Assembly (NCBI RefSeq): GCF_013340205.1 | Contig: NZ_BJTG01000007.1 | Span: forward strand, 62,001 to 126,000 | Reading direction: 5' to 3' | DNA from: Anaeromyxobacter diazotrophicus | GTDB lineage: Bacteria; Myxococcota; Myxococcia; Myxococcales; Anaeromyxobacteraceae | Length of the DNA: 64,000 nucleotides | Part shown: positions 54,666 to 63,369 of the stretch, one piece after another | Numbering within the stretch: the first letter of the stretch is position 1 | How the letters are laid out: every line of letters begins with the position of its first letter | Made by a program: the position numbers and the translations under genes | Notes under the pieces: model-generated | What the model was told of the DNA's origin: nothing | The model's input: the letters and a program-made list of their open reading frames with translations, nothing else | The model's database searches: none

Positions 54666-55638
54666 CTACGCGGCGCAGTCCGTGATGCACGCCTTGGTCG
54701 CCGCGCTGGCGATCGAGGCGCTCCTGAGGGTGTGGCGCGCGCGCGCGCCGGGCGACCGGCTGGTCCTGAGGCTCATCGGCCTCGGCCAGCCGCTCGTCGT
54801 CACCCCGCTGCTCTTCGCGCTCGCCCCGCTCCGGCGGGGTGAGCGCTTCGCGGACGTCTGGGCGCTCCTCTCGGTGCGACGCTGGCAGGAGCTCTCGCTG
54901 CTGGGCGCGTCGGCGTTCCACCTCGCGCTCGGCGCGGCGCTGGCGGCGGGGGTGACGCTCTTCGCGATGGACGCGCTGCCGCTGCTCCCGCGCCGGCGGC
55001 GGGCGCTGCCGGCGGGCGCGGTCCCGCCGCCCGCGCTGGAGGCGGCGCTGGCGGACGCGATCGAGGGGACGGCGGGCGCGCTGCGCTCGGCGCGCGCGCG
55101 CCGGCCCCGGCTGCGGTTCCTCGCGACCCGCGCCCCGGCGCTCTTCTGCGCGGGCGTGCGCTCCCCGGAGCTGGTGGTGTCCCAGGGGGCGCTCGACCTC
55201 CTCGACCCGGAGGAGCTGCGGGCCGCGCTCCGCCACGAGCTGGCGCACCTCGATCGCCACGACCCGGCCGTCTCGTGGGCCGTCATGGCCGCGCGGGCGC
55301 TCCTCTTCTTCAACCCCGTGGCGCAGGTGTCGGCGCGCGCGCTGGCGCGCGACGCCGAGTGGCTCGCCGACGAGCGCGCCGGGGGAGACCGCCTGGCGCT
55401 GGCGAGCGCGCTCATCAAGCTGCACCGGGCCGGGCTCGCCGGCGGGGCGCCGGTGCGGCGGCCGCTCCCGTTCGCGGGCGCGCTCTCCGAGCCGCTGCGG
55501 CGGGTCCGCTCGCACGACGTCGAGGCGCGCTGCCGGCGCCTCCTCGAGCCGGCGCCGCCGCCGGGGCTGGTCTTCCGCGCCCCCCGCCTCGCCGCCACCG
55601 CCGCGGCGCTGGCCGCGCTCACCTTCCTCGTCGCGTGA
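54640..55638 (+). CDS. M48/M56-like membrane metallopeptidase
   Basis: A 332-residue protein with N-terminal membrane segments (about residues 13-30, 42-63, 86-113). The zinc motif is ALRHELAHLDRHD (HEXXH, His199-His203), followed by DAEWLADERAGG with the likely third ligand Glu. The fold matches the BlaR1/M56 or HtpX/M48 group of membrane peptidases. It starts 26 bases inside the cytochrome b gene, so it is tightly coupled to a respiratory operon, which is unusual. Its role may be quality control or signal-triggered cleavage; this is inference. Confidence 0.85.
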   Translation: MPSGKWWVDYAAQSVMHALVAALAIEALLRVWRARAPGDRLVLRLIGLGQPLVVTPLLFALAPLRRGERFADVWALLSVRRWQELSLLGASAFHLALGAALAAGVTLFAMDALPLLPRRRRALPAGAVPPPALEAALADAIEGTAGALRSARARRPRLRFLATRAPALFCAGVRSPELVVSQGALDLLDPEELRAALRHELAHLDRHDPAVSWAVMAARALLFFNPVAQVSARALARDAEWLADERAGGDRLALASALIKLHRAGLAGGAPVRRPLPFAGALSEPLRRVRSHDVEARCRRLLEPAPPPGLVFRAPRLAATAAALAALTFLVA

Positions 55639-56201
55639 CCGCCCCCGCCGCCAGCCACGCCCCGGGGCGTCTCGGCGAGGCCCTCCGCGCCGTCTGCGGC
55701 CTGGTGGCCGTCGTCGCGGCCGCCGCGCTGGCGCTGGCCGTCCTCGACGCGGTGCCGTCCTGGGTGGCCGGCGACGCGCGCGACGTCCGGCGCGCGCGGA
55801 CGGTGGACGAGGTCCAGCGGCGGCTCCGGACGCGGCTCGTGCTCCCCGCGTACTTCCCGGCGCGCCTGGCCTGGCCGCCGCAGCGCATCCGCTACCTCGC
55901 CGGGCCGCCCGGCGCCGTGGGGCTGTGGGTGGACGCGCGCGGGGGCGCCCCGGCGCTGCTGCTGGCGCAGACGCTCGGGCGCGGCGAGCTGCCGGAGCGG
56001 CTCGTGCCGCCGGCGCAGGAGCTCGATCGCTCGCCCATCCAGGTGGGCGCGGCGCAGGGCCGGCTGGCGCGGGTGGTGGAGGACGGAGAGGTCCGGTGGC
56101 AGCTCACGTGGGAGCAGGGTGGCCGTAGCCTCCTCCTGCGCTCGCGCGGTAGCGTGGAGGAGCTCGTCCGCATGGCGCGCAGCGCCCGGGAGACGCCATG
56201 A
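55635..56201 (+). CDS. Unknown membrane-anchored protein of operon B
   Basis: A 188-residue protein from GTG 55635 (GTGA overlap with the previous gene). A hydrophobic helix spans about residues 18-38 (VCGLVAVVAAAALALAVLD), so the rest is probably periplasmic. The mature part has ARTVDEVQRRLRTRLVLPAYFPARLAWPP and then beta-like strands, possibly a sensory or binding domain, but no family was recognised. It overlaps the downstream kinase start by four bases, so it may be part of the signalling path of that system. Confidence 0.7.
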   Translation: MTAPAASHAPGRLGEALRAVCGLVAVVAAAALALAVLDAVPSWVAGDARDVRRARTVDEVQRRLRTRLVLPAYFPARLAWPPQRIRYLAGPPGAVGLWVDARGGAPALLLAQTLGRGELPERLVPPAQELDRSPIQVGAAQGRLARVVEDGEVRWQLTWEQGGRSLLLRSRGSVEELVRMARSARETP

Positions 56202-58129
56202 CGTCGTCGCGCACGAGGTGGCTCAGGGAGCGCAAGGCGCAGGGCCCCGCGGCGCTGCCGCTCGGGCGCCAGGGCCTGCGCTTCCGCGTCTACCTGCTGG
56301 TCTCGATCGGCGTGCTCGCCCCGGCGGCGCTGGTGGCGGGGGCGAGCTGGTCCCGGCTACGCGAGCTGGACGAGGAGATGGTGGCGACCCGGCGCCACGC
56401 GGCCTCCGCCGTGGCCGAGCACATCGACGAGGAGGTCACCGGGGATCTGGAGGTGCTGCAGCGCCTCGCCTCCGCTCCCCAGCTCGGGTTCGACGGCGAG
56501 CGGAGCGAGGGCGCGCGCGCCCTCCTGCGCGCCACCTACCTGCACGCGCAGTTCAGGGGAGGGATGTTCCTCCTCGACGCGCGCGGCCGGGTGGTGGCGG
56601 AGGAGCCTCGCGGCACGCACTCGGCGGCGCCGCCGCCGGAGCTGCCGGAGGTGCAGCAGATCCTGCGCGACGGCAAGCCGCGCATCACCCAGCTCGTGGG
56701 CGTGGGAGGCGAGGGGCACGTCTTCGCGCTGGTCTCGGTCATGGACTGGCGCGGGCAGCCCGTGGGCGTCGTGGGCGGGGTGCTCGACGTCGCCGCGCCG
56801 GTCCGCGCGCGGGTGCTCCGCCACCTCCTGCGCGGGAAGGGCGGCCACGCCGATCTGGTGGACGGGAACGGCATGGTGCTGGCGAGCACCGACCGCGAGC
56901 GCATGCATCGGCCGAGCGAGTGCCGGGAGCGGCTCGGGCGGCTGGTGGCCGGCCGCGAGCGGCAGGGGACGCGCTGCCAGGCGTGCCACCCCGGCGGCGA
57001 GCGGTCGGTGACCGCGTTCGCGACGCTGGCGGCGGCGCCCTGGGGCGTGCAGGTGGTGGTGCCGGAGGAGGCGGTGCTCGCCACCTCGGGCGCGCTGCCG
57101 ACGACGCTGCCGGTGTTCGTCGGGCTCCTGCTGGTCGTCTCGGGCGTCTTCGCCTGGGGGGCGGCGCGCAGCGTCACGCGGCCGGTGGCGGTGCTCACCG
57201 AGGCGGCCGAGCGCATCGCCGCCGGCGGCATGGACGAGCCCATCCCGGAGCTCGGGAGCGACGAGCTCGGCCGGCTCGGCCGGTCGGTGGAGCGGATGCG
57301 CTCCTCGCTGCGCGACCTCATAGGATACGTCGCGCGGGCCAACGAGCAGCTCGAGCAGCGCGTGGCCGACCGCACCGCCGAGCTCGCCCAGGCGAACGAG
57401 CGGCTGCGCCAGCGCGACGCCGAGCGGCAGCGGCTCCTGCGCACGGTCATCACCGCCCAGGAGGACGAGCGCAAGCGCATCGCGCGCGAGCTGCACGACG
57501 AGACGACCCAGAGCCTGGCGGTGCTCACGATGGGGATCGAGAGCGCCGCGGCCGCCATCCGGGCCGGGGGCCCCACGCCGCGCCTCGACGAGGTGAAGGC
57601 GCTGGCGGTGCGCACGCTGGAGGAGGTGCACCGGCTCATCCTGGACCTCCGCCCGGCGGTGCTCGACGACCTGGGGCTGTTCTCGGCCATCCGCTGGTAC
57701 GCCGAGCGGTACCTCGCCACGCGCGGCATCGCCGTCCGGTGCGAGATCAGCGAGCTCGAGCGGCGGCTGCCCCCCGAGGTCGAGATCGCGCTCTTCCGCA
57801 TCGCGCAGGAGGCGATGAACAACATCGCCCGTCACGCCCGCGCCGAGTCGGTGCTCATCCAGCTCGCGCCCGAGGGGCAGGAGCTGCGCATCGAGATCGA
57901 GGACGACGGGCAGGGCTTCGACCCGGCCGTGCAGCCGCAGGACCGGCCTCACTACGGCCTCATGGGCATCCGGGAGCGCGCCGAGCTGCTGGGGGGGACC
58001 GCGGTGGTCGACTCCTCGCCGGGGCAGGGGACGCGGCTCGAGATCCGGGTGCCGCTGCCCGGCGGCGACGCCGGGCCGGACGACGCTGGCCCCCGCGGCT
58101 CGCCGCGGCTAAGCTCGGTGGCCCCGTGA
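56198..58129 (+). CDS. NarL-type sensor histidine kinase with heme-c motif
   Basis: A 643-residue kinase. TM1 is residues 31-50; the periplasmic domain (51-301) is a Cache-like sensor that contains CQACH (Cys260-His264), a c-type heme site; TM2 is 302-322. HAMP (325-377) and a coiled coil follow, then HisKA_3 with His433 in RELHDETTQSLAVL, and HATPase with NNIARHA, DDGQGFDP and HYGLMGIRERAELLGG. Its stop overlaps the start of the next gene (GTGA), a NarL-family regulator. The Cache domain plus heme suggests a redox or gas sensor for operon B, in which it lies. Confidence 0.92.
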   Translation: MTSSRTRWLRERKAQGPAALPLGRQGLRFRVYLLVSIGVLAPAALVAGASWSRLRELDEEMVATRRHAASAVAEHIDEEVTGDLEVLQRLASAPQLGFDGERSEGARALLRATYLHAQFRGGMFLLDARGRVVAEEPRGTHSAAPPPELPEVQQILRDGKPRITQLVGVGGEGHVFALVSVMDWRGQPVGVVGGVLDVAAPVRARVLRHLLRGKGGHADLVDGNGMVLASTDRERMHRPSECRERLGRLVAGRERQGTRCQACHPGGERSVTAFATLAAAPWGVQVVVPEEAVLATSGALPTTLPVFVGLLLVVSGVFAWGAARSVTRPVAVLTEAAERIAAGGMDEPIPELGSDELGRLGRSVERMRSSLRDLIGYVARANEQLEQRVADRTAELAQANERLRQRDAERQRLLRTVITAQEDERKRIARELHDETTQSLAVLTMGIESAAAAIRAGGPTPRLDEVKALAVRTLEEVHRLILDLRPAVLDDLGLFSAIRWYAERYLATRGIAVRCEISELERRLPPEVEIALFRIAQEAMNNIARHARAESVLIQLAPEGQELRIEIEDDGQGFDPAVQPQDRPHYGLMGIRERAELLGGTAVVDSSPGQGTRLEIRVPLPGGDAGPDDAGPRGSPRLSSVAP

Positions 58130-58773
58130 GCAAGATCCGCGTCCTCATCGCCGACGACCACGCCATCCTGCGCGAAGGCGTGCGCGCCCTCCTCGCCGCC
58201 ACCGATGACATCGAGGTCATCGGGCAGGCGGCGGACGGCCGCGAGGCGGTGGACGCCTGCAAGAAGCTCGATCCGGACGTGGTGCTGATGGACATCGCCA
58301 TGCCGGGCCTGGGCGGCATCGAGGCCGCGCTCGAGATCCGCAAGGAGGGGCTGCGCGCGAAGGTGCTCGTGCTCTCGCAGTACGAGGATCGCGAGTACGT
58401 CCGCCGGCTGCTCAAGGCCGGCGTCTCGGGCTACGTGCTGAAGAAGTCGGCCGGGAGCGAGCTCGTCGGGGCCATCCGGGCCGTCTACCGGGGCGGCCTC
58501 GTCCTCGACCCCGAGGTGGCGCGCGCGGCGATGGAGGAGCAGGACCCGCAGCGCGGCGGCGGCGATCCGTACGAGGCGCTCACCGACCGGGAGAAGCAGG
58601 TGTTCCGGCTGGTGGCGGAGGGGCGCAGCAACAAGGAGGTCGCGGACGACCTCGGCATCAGCGTGAAGACCGCGATGTCCCACCGCGAGCACGTGATGCA
58701 GAAGCTCGACCTGCACAACCGGACCGAGCTCGTCCGCCTGGCCTTGAAGCTCGGCGTGATCCGGATCAGCTAG
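58126..58773 (+). CDS. NarL/FixJ-family response regulator
   Basis: A 215-residue protein from GTG 58126. Receiver: phospho-Asp56 in [10 protein letters not shown], acidic pocket ADDH at the start and Lys in YVLKKSAG. The C-terminal LuxR-type HTH contains [20 protein letters not shown] and the recognition helix [13 protein letters not shown]. It is the output of the heme kinase upstream. The GTG overlaps the kinase stop. It probably binds a sigma-70 promoter; its target site is unknown. Confidence 0.95.
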   Translation: MSKIRVLIADDHAILREGVRALLAATDDIEVIGQAADGREAVDACKKLDPDVVLMDIAMPGLGGIEAALEIRKEGLRAKVLVLSQYEDREYVRRLLKAGVSGYVLKKSAGSELVGAIRAVYRGGLVLDPEVARAAMEEQDPQRGGGDPYEALTDREKQVFRLVAEGRSNKEVADDLGISVKTAMSHREHVMQKLDLHNRTELVRLALKLGVIRIS

Positions 58774-58783
58774 CCGCCCGCGG

Positions 58784-58799
58784 CCCGCCCCCTGGCGGG
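58784..58799 (+). terminator. Short GC hairpin after operon B
   Basis: CCCGCC, loop CCCT, GGCGGG, eleven bases after the regulator stop. There is no T run, so this is a weak terminator call. Confidence 0.35.
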
Positions 58800-58927
58800 G
58801 TGGGGTGAAGATCCCCCGACCATGTAGGGCACCCGCATCCGTTTCGCGAGCCTGCGACACCTGCGCGCGGACGACGCATAAAATGCGGGCGCTATTCTGT
58901 AAGTCATGGATTTCACGCTGGTTAGCT

Positions 58928-58943
58928 CGGCACGCTGATTGCT
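58928..58943 (+). promoter_or_regulatory. Sigma-54 (-24/-12) promoter upstream of hemA
   Basis: CGGCACGCTGATTGCT fits TGGCACGN4TTGCW in every defined position except the first base. The invariant GG (58929-58930) and GC (58941-58942) are separated by exactly ten bases. The predicted start is near 58954, about 37 bases before GTG 58991, with AAAGGAG in the leader. Two sigma-54 activators are encoded in the same locus. Confidence 0.65.
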
Positions 58944-58990
58944 CGGCTGGCTGCACCATTCCTCAGCAGCTGCGGGAAAGGAGCGCACAC

Positions 58991-60262
58991 GTGCTCATCG
59001 CCGTGGGCCTCAATCAGAAGGGTGCGACCGTCGCGGATCGCGAGCGCCTCGCGGTCCGCGCCGAGGAGATGGCGAACGTCATCCAGGGCTACGCCGCGCT
59101 GGGAGGCGTGGACGAGCTCGTCCTCCTCTCCACCTGCTACCGCCTCGAGATCTACGCCGCGACCCGCTGCCCCTCCGCCGCCGCGGTCGCGCTGCGGCGG
59201 GCGCTCTCGGAGCGGGCCGGCGGCGCCGAGGTCCCGCTCTTCGAGCTGCACGGGGACGACGCGCTCCGGCACATGCTGCGGGTCGCCTCCAGCCTCGAGT
59301 CGGCGGTGCTGGGCGAGCCGCAGATCCTGGGGCAGGTGAAGGAGGCGCACGCGCGCGCGACCGAGGCGGGCGTCCTCGGGCGCGAGCTCAACGGCGTGCT
59401 CCACCGCGTGTTCGAGGTGGCGAAGCGGGTCCGCACCGAGACCGCCATCGGCCGCGCCGGCGTGTCGTGGGGCAACGCCGCGGCGGCGCTGGCGGAGAAG
59501 GTGCTCGGCACCGTGCGCGGCCGGCGCGTGCTCGTCCTCGGCGCCGGCGAGATGGCGCGCCTCTCCGCCCAGCACCTGCGGGAGCAGGGGGCCGAGGTGG
59601 TGGTGGTGAACCGCACGCTCGCGAACGCCGAGGCGCTGGCGGCCGAGGTGGGCGGGACGGCCCGGCCGCTCGAGGCGCTCGACGAGGAGCTGCTGCTGGC
59701 GGACGTGGTGGTGTCGGCCGCCCCCGCGGCGCCGGCCGCCTTCGCCCCGGCGGCGCTCCGCGCCACCGTGAAGGCGCGCCGCCGGCGCGACCTCGTCATG
59801 GTGGACCTGGCCGTGCCGCGCGCCATCCCCGCCGAGTCCGGGGCCATCGACGGGGTGTGGCTGTGCGACGTCGACGACCTGGCGCGGCTCACGCAGCGCG
59901 CGCTCGCCGACCGGACCCAGGCCGTCGCCGACGCGGAGCGGGTCATCGAGGAGGAGCTGGCGCGGTTCCGGCGCGATCAGGCGGAGCGGAAGGCGGCGCC
60001 CATCATCCAGGCGATGCGCCAGCACGCCGCGAGCATCGCGCGCGAGGAGGTCGACCGCACGGTGAAGCGCCTCGGCGCCGACGCCGAGATCGAGCGCCGG
60101 CTGGACGCGATGGCAAACGCGGTCGTGTCGAAGCTCCTGCACGCGCCTAGCACGCGCCTCCGCCGGGCCGGGGTCGACGGGCCGGGCGGCGAGCGCCTCA
60201 TGGCGGCCGCGGTCGAGATCTTCGGCCTGCCGCTCGACGGCGCGCCCCCCGCGGCGCGCTGA
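58991..60262 (+). CDS. hemA: Glutamyl-tRNA reductase
   Basis: A 423-residue protein from GTG 58991; AAAGGAG lies eight bases upstream. The N-terminus [18 protein letters not shown] is typical. The catalytic Cys is in [11 protein letters not shown], the substrate-binding region follows in [17 protein letters not shown], and the NADPH Rossmann motif is [12 protein letters not shown]. The C-terminal dimerisation helix is present. HemA reduces glutamyl-tRNA to glutamate-1-semialdehyde, the committed step of heme synthesis. A near-consensus sigma-54 promoter lies upstream, which would link heme synthesis to activator-controlled redox signals. Confidence 0.96.
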   Translation: MLIAVGLNQKGATVADRERLAVRAEEMANVIQGYAALGGVDELVLLSTCYRLEIYAATRCPSAAAVALRRALSERAGGAEVPLFELHGDDALRHMLRVASSLESAVLGEPQILGQVKEAHARATEAGVLGRELNGVLHRVFEVAKRVRTETAIGRAGVSWGNAAAALAEKVLGTVRGRRVLVLGAGEMARLSAQHLREQGAEVVVVNRTLANAEALAAEVGGTARPLEALDEELLLADVVVSAAPAAPAAFAPAALRATVKARRRRDLVMVDLAVPRAIPAESGAIDGVWLCDVDDLARLTQRALADRTQAVADAERVIEEELARFRRDQAERKAAPIIQAMRQHAASIAREEVDRTVKRLGADAEIERRLDAMANAVVSKLLHAPSTRLRRAGVDGPGGERLMAAAVEIFGLPLDGAPPAAR

Positions 60263-60264
60263 GA

Positions 60265-60283
60265 CCGCGCAACCGTTGCGCGG
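60265..60283. promoter_or_regulatory. 19-bp palindrome CCGCGCAACCGTTGCGCGG
   Basis: Nine-base perfect arms with a single central base, just after the hemA stop. CGCAAC half-sites recur at 60308-60314 (CGCAACT) and 60368-60374 (AGTTGCG). It is about 150 bases upstream of a sigma-54 element, a usual distance for an activator site, but it could also be a terminator stem. Confidence 0.45.
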
Positions 60284-60431
60284 GGCGGACAGCCCTGGGT
60301 GAGAAGACGCAACTTCCTCGCGCCTCGTCCGTCGTGTGTGCGCGGAGGGCCGCCGCGCGTACCCCGGAGTTGCGCCCGGATCGCAGGTTTCTTGGCGTAA
60401 TGCCCCGGAGCTGGGGGAAGATGCGCAGGCC

Positions 60432-60447
60432 TGGTCCGCTCCTTGCG
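60432..60447 (+). promoter_or_regulatory. Sigma-54 (-24/-12) promoter candidate before the third kinase
   Basis: TGGTCCGCTCCTTGCG keeps GG (60433-60434) and GC (60445-60446) with ten bases between, and a full TTGC. Mismatches to consensus are at positions 4, 5 and 16. It lies 22 bases before ATG 60470. Confidence 0.5.
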
Positions 60448-60469
60448 AACGGCTGGGTGCGATCACCCA

Positions 60470-61990
60470 ATGCCAGCCCTGATGCGACATGTCGGCGACG
60501 TGTGGCGGCGCCTCGACCGGAGCGTGCGCGCGCGCATCCTCCTGCCGACGGCGCTCCTGTTCGCCACCACGCTCGCGCTCATGGTGATGTCGGCGGTCGA
60601 GTTCTACGCCTCGGACATGGAGCGCGGGCTCCAGGAGAAGTCCGAGATCTTCGCCGGCATGGTGGTGAACGGCGTCAACGACACCATGCTGCACGGCACG
60701 CCCGAGCAGCTCCCCGACGTGCTGGCGCTCGTCATGGCGCACCGCACGGACATCGAGTCGATCAGCCTCATCCGCCCGACCGGCGAGGTGCACAGCTCCT
60801 CGCGCCGGGAGCTGGTCGGGACGCGGCCGTGGGGCAACCTCGGGCGCTTCGGCTCCCCGACCGTCGTGAACGCGCCCGGCGGGAACCCGGCGCAGTACGC
60901 GGTGCTCCAGCCCATCCCGAACTCGGCCGCCTGCGCCTCCTGCCACGGCACGGCGCAGCGCTACAACGGGTGGCTCGACCTGCGCTTCAACCGCAAGGCG
61001 ATCATCACGCAGCAGACCCGGCTCACGCACACCCTCGTCACCTCCGCCGCCGTCGCCTTCGTGTGCCTGATGGTCATCGCCTGGTGGCTGGTGGGGCGGG
61101 AGGCGGTGGCGCCGCTGAAGCGCCTCGTCGCCTCCATGAAGCGGGCCGAGTCGGGCGACCTGTCGGTCACCGCGGACGAGGGGCGCGCCGACGAGCTCGG
61201 CGTGGCCGCCCGCGGCTTCGACGCCATGCTGGCGGCGCTCCGGCGGAGCCAGAACGAGCTCGAGGCGTTCTACCGCGAGCGGATGGTGCGCGCCGATCGC
61301 TTCGCCGCGGTGGGCGAGCTCGCGACCGGCCTCGCCCACGAGATCAAGAACCCGCTGGCCGGCCTCTCCGGGGCGCTGGAGCTGCTGGCCGAGGACCTCG
61401 CCTCCTCGCCGCGACAGGCCGAGGTGGTGACGGAGATGCGCCACCAGGTGGCGCGGCTCGGCAACACGATGGAGAGCCTCCTCAGCTTCGCCCGCCCGCC
61501 CAAGGCGCGCCTGCGCACCACCGACGTCAACGCCACCCTGGAGAAGGTGCTGTTCCTGGTGCGGCAGCAGCGGCGCGGCGCCTCGGTCGCCCTCACCCTG
61601 GAGCTCGGCCAGACGCTGCCGCCGGTGCTGGCCGACCCGAACCAGCTGGAGCAGGTCCTGCTCAACATCTGCCTCAACGCCTGCCAGGCCATGGACGGCA
61701 AGGGCAAGCTCGTCCTGCGCACGTTCGAGATCGACGGCCGGGTGACGGTCGAGATCGAGGACGACGGCCCGGGCATCCCGGCCGAGGTCCGCCAGCACAT
61801 GTTCAAGCCCTTCTTCACCACCAAGCGCGAGGGGAACGGCCTCGGCCTCGCCATCTCGGCCCGCATCGTCGCCGAGCACGGCGGCCACATCGGCTACCGC
61901 TGCCCGCCCGCGGGCGGCACGATCTTCGCGGTCACCTTGCAGCGCGCGCTTCCGGCGGGGCCGGATCGCAGCCCGGAGCACGCGACATGA
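60470..61990 (+). CDS. Sensor histidine kinase with heme-c motif (NtrB-like)
   Basis: A 506-residue kinase from ATG 60470; ATG 60482 is an alternative, and neither has a clear ribosome site. TM1 is residues 22-42. The periplasmic domain (43-186) contains CASCH (Cys155-His159), preceded by AVLQPIPNSAA, a form seen in heme-PAS-like periplasmic sensors. TM2 is 187-208. HAMP (209-262), HisKA with His290 in GLAHEIKNPLAGLSG, and HATPase with NICLNACQAM, DDGPGIPAEVRQHMF and GNGLGLAISARI follow. It is coupled by ATGA to an NtrC-type regulator. Confidence 0.92.
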   Translation: MPALMRHVGDVWRRLDRSVRARILLPTALLFATTLALMVMSAVEFYASDMERGLQEKSEIFAGMVVNGVNDTMLHGTPEQLPDVLALVMAHRTDIESISLIRPTGEVHSSSRRELVGTRPWGNLGRFGSPTVVNAPGGNPAQYAVLQPIPNSAACASCHGTAQRYNGWLDLRFNRKAIITQQTRLTHTLVTSAAVAFVCLMVIAWWLVGREAVAPLKRLVASMKRAESGDLSVTADEGRADELGVAARGFDAMLAALRRSQNELEAFYRERMVRADRFAAVGELATGLAHEIKNPLAGLSGALELLAEDLASSPRQAEVVTEMRHQVARLGNTMESLLSFARPPKARLRTTDVNATLEKVLFLVRQQRRGASVALTLELGQTLPPVLADPNQLEQVLLNICLNACQAMDGKGKLVLRTFEIDGRVTVEIEDDGPGIPAEVRQHMFKPFFTTKREGNGLGLAISARIVAEHGGHIGYRCPPAGGTIFAVTLQRALPAGPDRSPEHAT

Positions 61991-63369
61991 CGACCAGCAC
62001 GGCCCGCATCCTGGTGGTGGACGACGAGAAGCTCATCCGCTGGTCGGTGGGCGAGCGGCTGCAGCGCGACGGCTACGAGGTGCTGGCCGCCGAGTCCGGC
62101 GAGCAGGCCCTCGACCTGGTCGCGGCCAACGCGCCCGACCTCATGCTCCTCGACGTGCGGCTGCCCGGGATCGACGGGCTCACCACGCTGCAGCGCGCGC
62201 TCTCGATCAACCCGGAGGTCACCGTCCTCATGATGTCGGCCCACTCCACGGTCGACATCGCGGTCGAGGCGATGAAGCACGGGGCCATCGACTTCCTGGT
62301 GAAGCCGTTCCCGTTCCAGTCGCTCGACGCCGCGGTGCAGCGCGCGCTCCAGACCGCCCGCACCCGCCGCCAGATCGCGGCGCTCACCTCCGAGCGCAAG
62401 AGCGGCAACGCGGTGCTGGGGGCGCTGGTGGGGCGCTCGGGCGCGATGGAGTCGATCCGGAGCATGGTCTCGCGGCTGGCCGCCTCCGACGCCACCACCG
62501 TCCTCATCGAGGGCGAGAGCGGCGCCGGCAAGGAGGTGGTGGCGCGCGCCGTCCACTTCGAGAGCGCGCGCGCCGAGAAGCCGTTCATGCAGGTGAACTG
62601 CGCGGCGCTGCCCGAGCACCTGCTGGAGAGCGAGCTCTTCGGGCACGAGCGCGGGGCCTTCACCGACGCCCACACCCAGAAGCGCGGCTTGTTCGAGAGC
62701 GCCGAGGGCGGGTCGGTGATGCTGGACGAGATCGGCGACCTGCCGCCGGGCGGCCAGGCGAAGCTCCTCCGGCTGCTCGAGAACAAGACCTTCCGCCGGG
62801 TGGGCGGCGTCCACGAGCTCAGGGCCGACGTGCGGGTGCTGGCCGCCACCAACGTCAACCTGGAGGAGCGGGTGGCCGAGGGGCGCTTCCGGGCCGACCT
62901 GTTCTTCCGCCTCAACGTGGTGCGCATCCTCATGCCGTCCCTGCGCGAGCACGTGGAGGACATCTCCATCCTGGCCGCGCACTTCATCGCCAAGTTCAAC
63001 CAGGAGATGAAGCGCGACGTGAAGGGCGTCTCCCCGGCGGCGCTCGACGTGCTCACCGGGTACCACTGGCCCGGGAACGTCCGCGAGCTGCGCAACGTCA
63101 TCGAGCGCGCGTTCATCCTGCACGCCAGCGCCGACGAGATCCGCCCCGAGCACCTGCCCCCCGAGCTGCGCAAGCTCCCCCCGCAGAAGAAGCAGGAGAA
63201 GCTCGTCCCGCAGGTCGCCGAGCAGGGCATCGTCCTCGAGGACGTGGAGAAGAAGCTCATCACCGAGGCGATGGAGCGCGCGAACGGCAACCAGTCGAAG
63301 GCCGCGCGTCTGCTCGGGATCAGCCGCGACACGCTCCGCTACCGGCTGAAGAAGCACGGGATGGCGTGA
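61987..63369 (+). CDS. NtrC-family sigma-54 response regulator (GAFTDA variant)
   Basis: A 460-residue protein. Receiver: VVDDEK acidic pocket, phospho-Asp56 in LMLLDVRLPG, Lys in FLVKPF. AAA+ domain: Walker A GESGAGKE (176-183), Walker B GGSVMLDEIGD. The sigma-54 contact loop reads GAFTDA (223-228) instead of GAFTGA. The Phe and Thr, thought to touch sigma-54, are kept. The C-terminal Fis-type HTH is QSKAARLLGISRDTLRYRL. It overlaps the heme kinase (ATGA) and is its likely partner. Targets may include the sigma-54 elements at 58928 and 60432. Confidence 0.95.
   Translation: MTTSTARILVVDDEKLIRWSVGERLQRDGYEVLAAESGEQALDLVAANAPDLMLLDVRLPGIDGLTTLQRALSINPEVTVLMMSAHSTVDIAVEAMKHGAIDFLVKPFPFQSLDAAVQRALQTARTRRQIAALTSERKSGNAVLGALVGRSGAMESIRSMVSRLAASDATTVLIEGESGAGKEVVARAVHFESARAEKPFMQVNCAALPEHLLESELFGHERGAFTDAHTQKRGLFESAEGGSVMLDEIGDLPPGGQAKLLRLLENKTFRRVGGVHELRADVRVLAATNVNLEERVAEGRFRADLFFRLNVVRILMPSLREHVEDISILAAHFIAKFNQEMKRDVKGVSPAALDVLTGYHWPGNVRELRNVIERAFILHASADEIRPEHLPPELRKLPPQKKQEKLVPQVAEQGIVLEDVEKKLITEAMERANGNQSKAARLLGISRDTLRYRLKKHGMA

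Noticed and set aside
58854-58884. Sigma-70 promoter before hemA (GCGACA and TAAAAT)
   Set aside because: The -10 is fair, but the spacer is 19 bases and the -35 is poor; the sigma-54 element nearby fits better.
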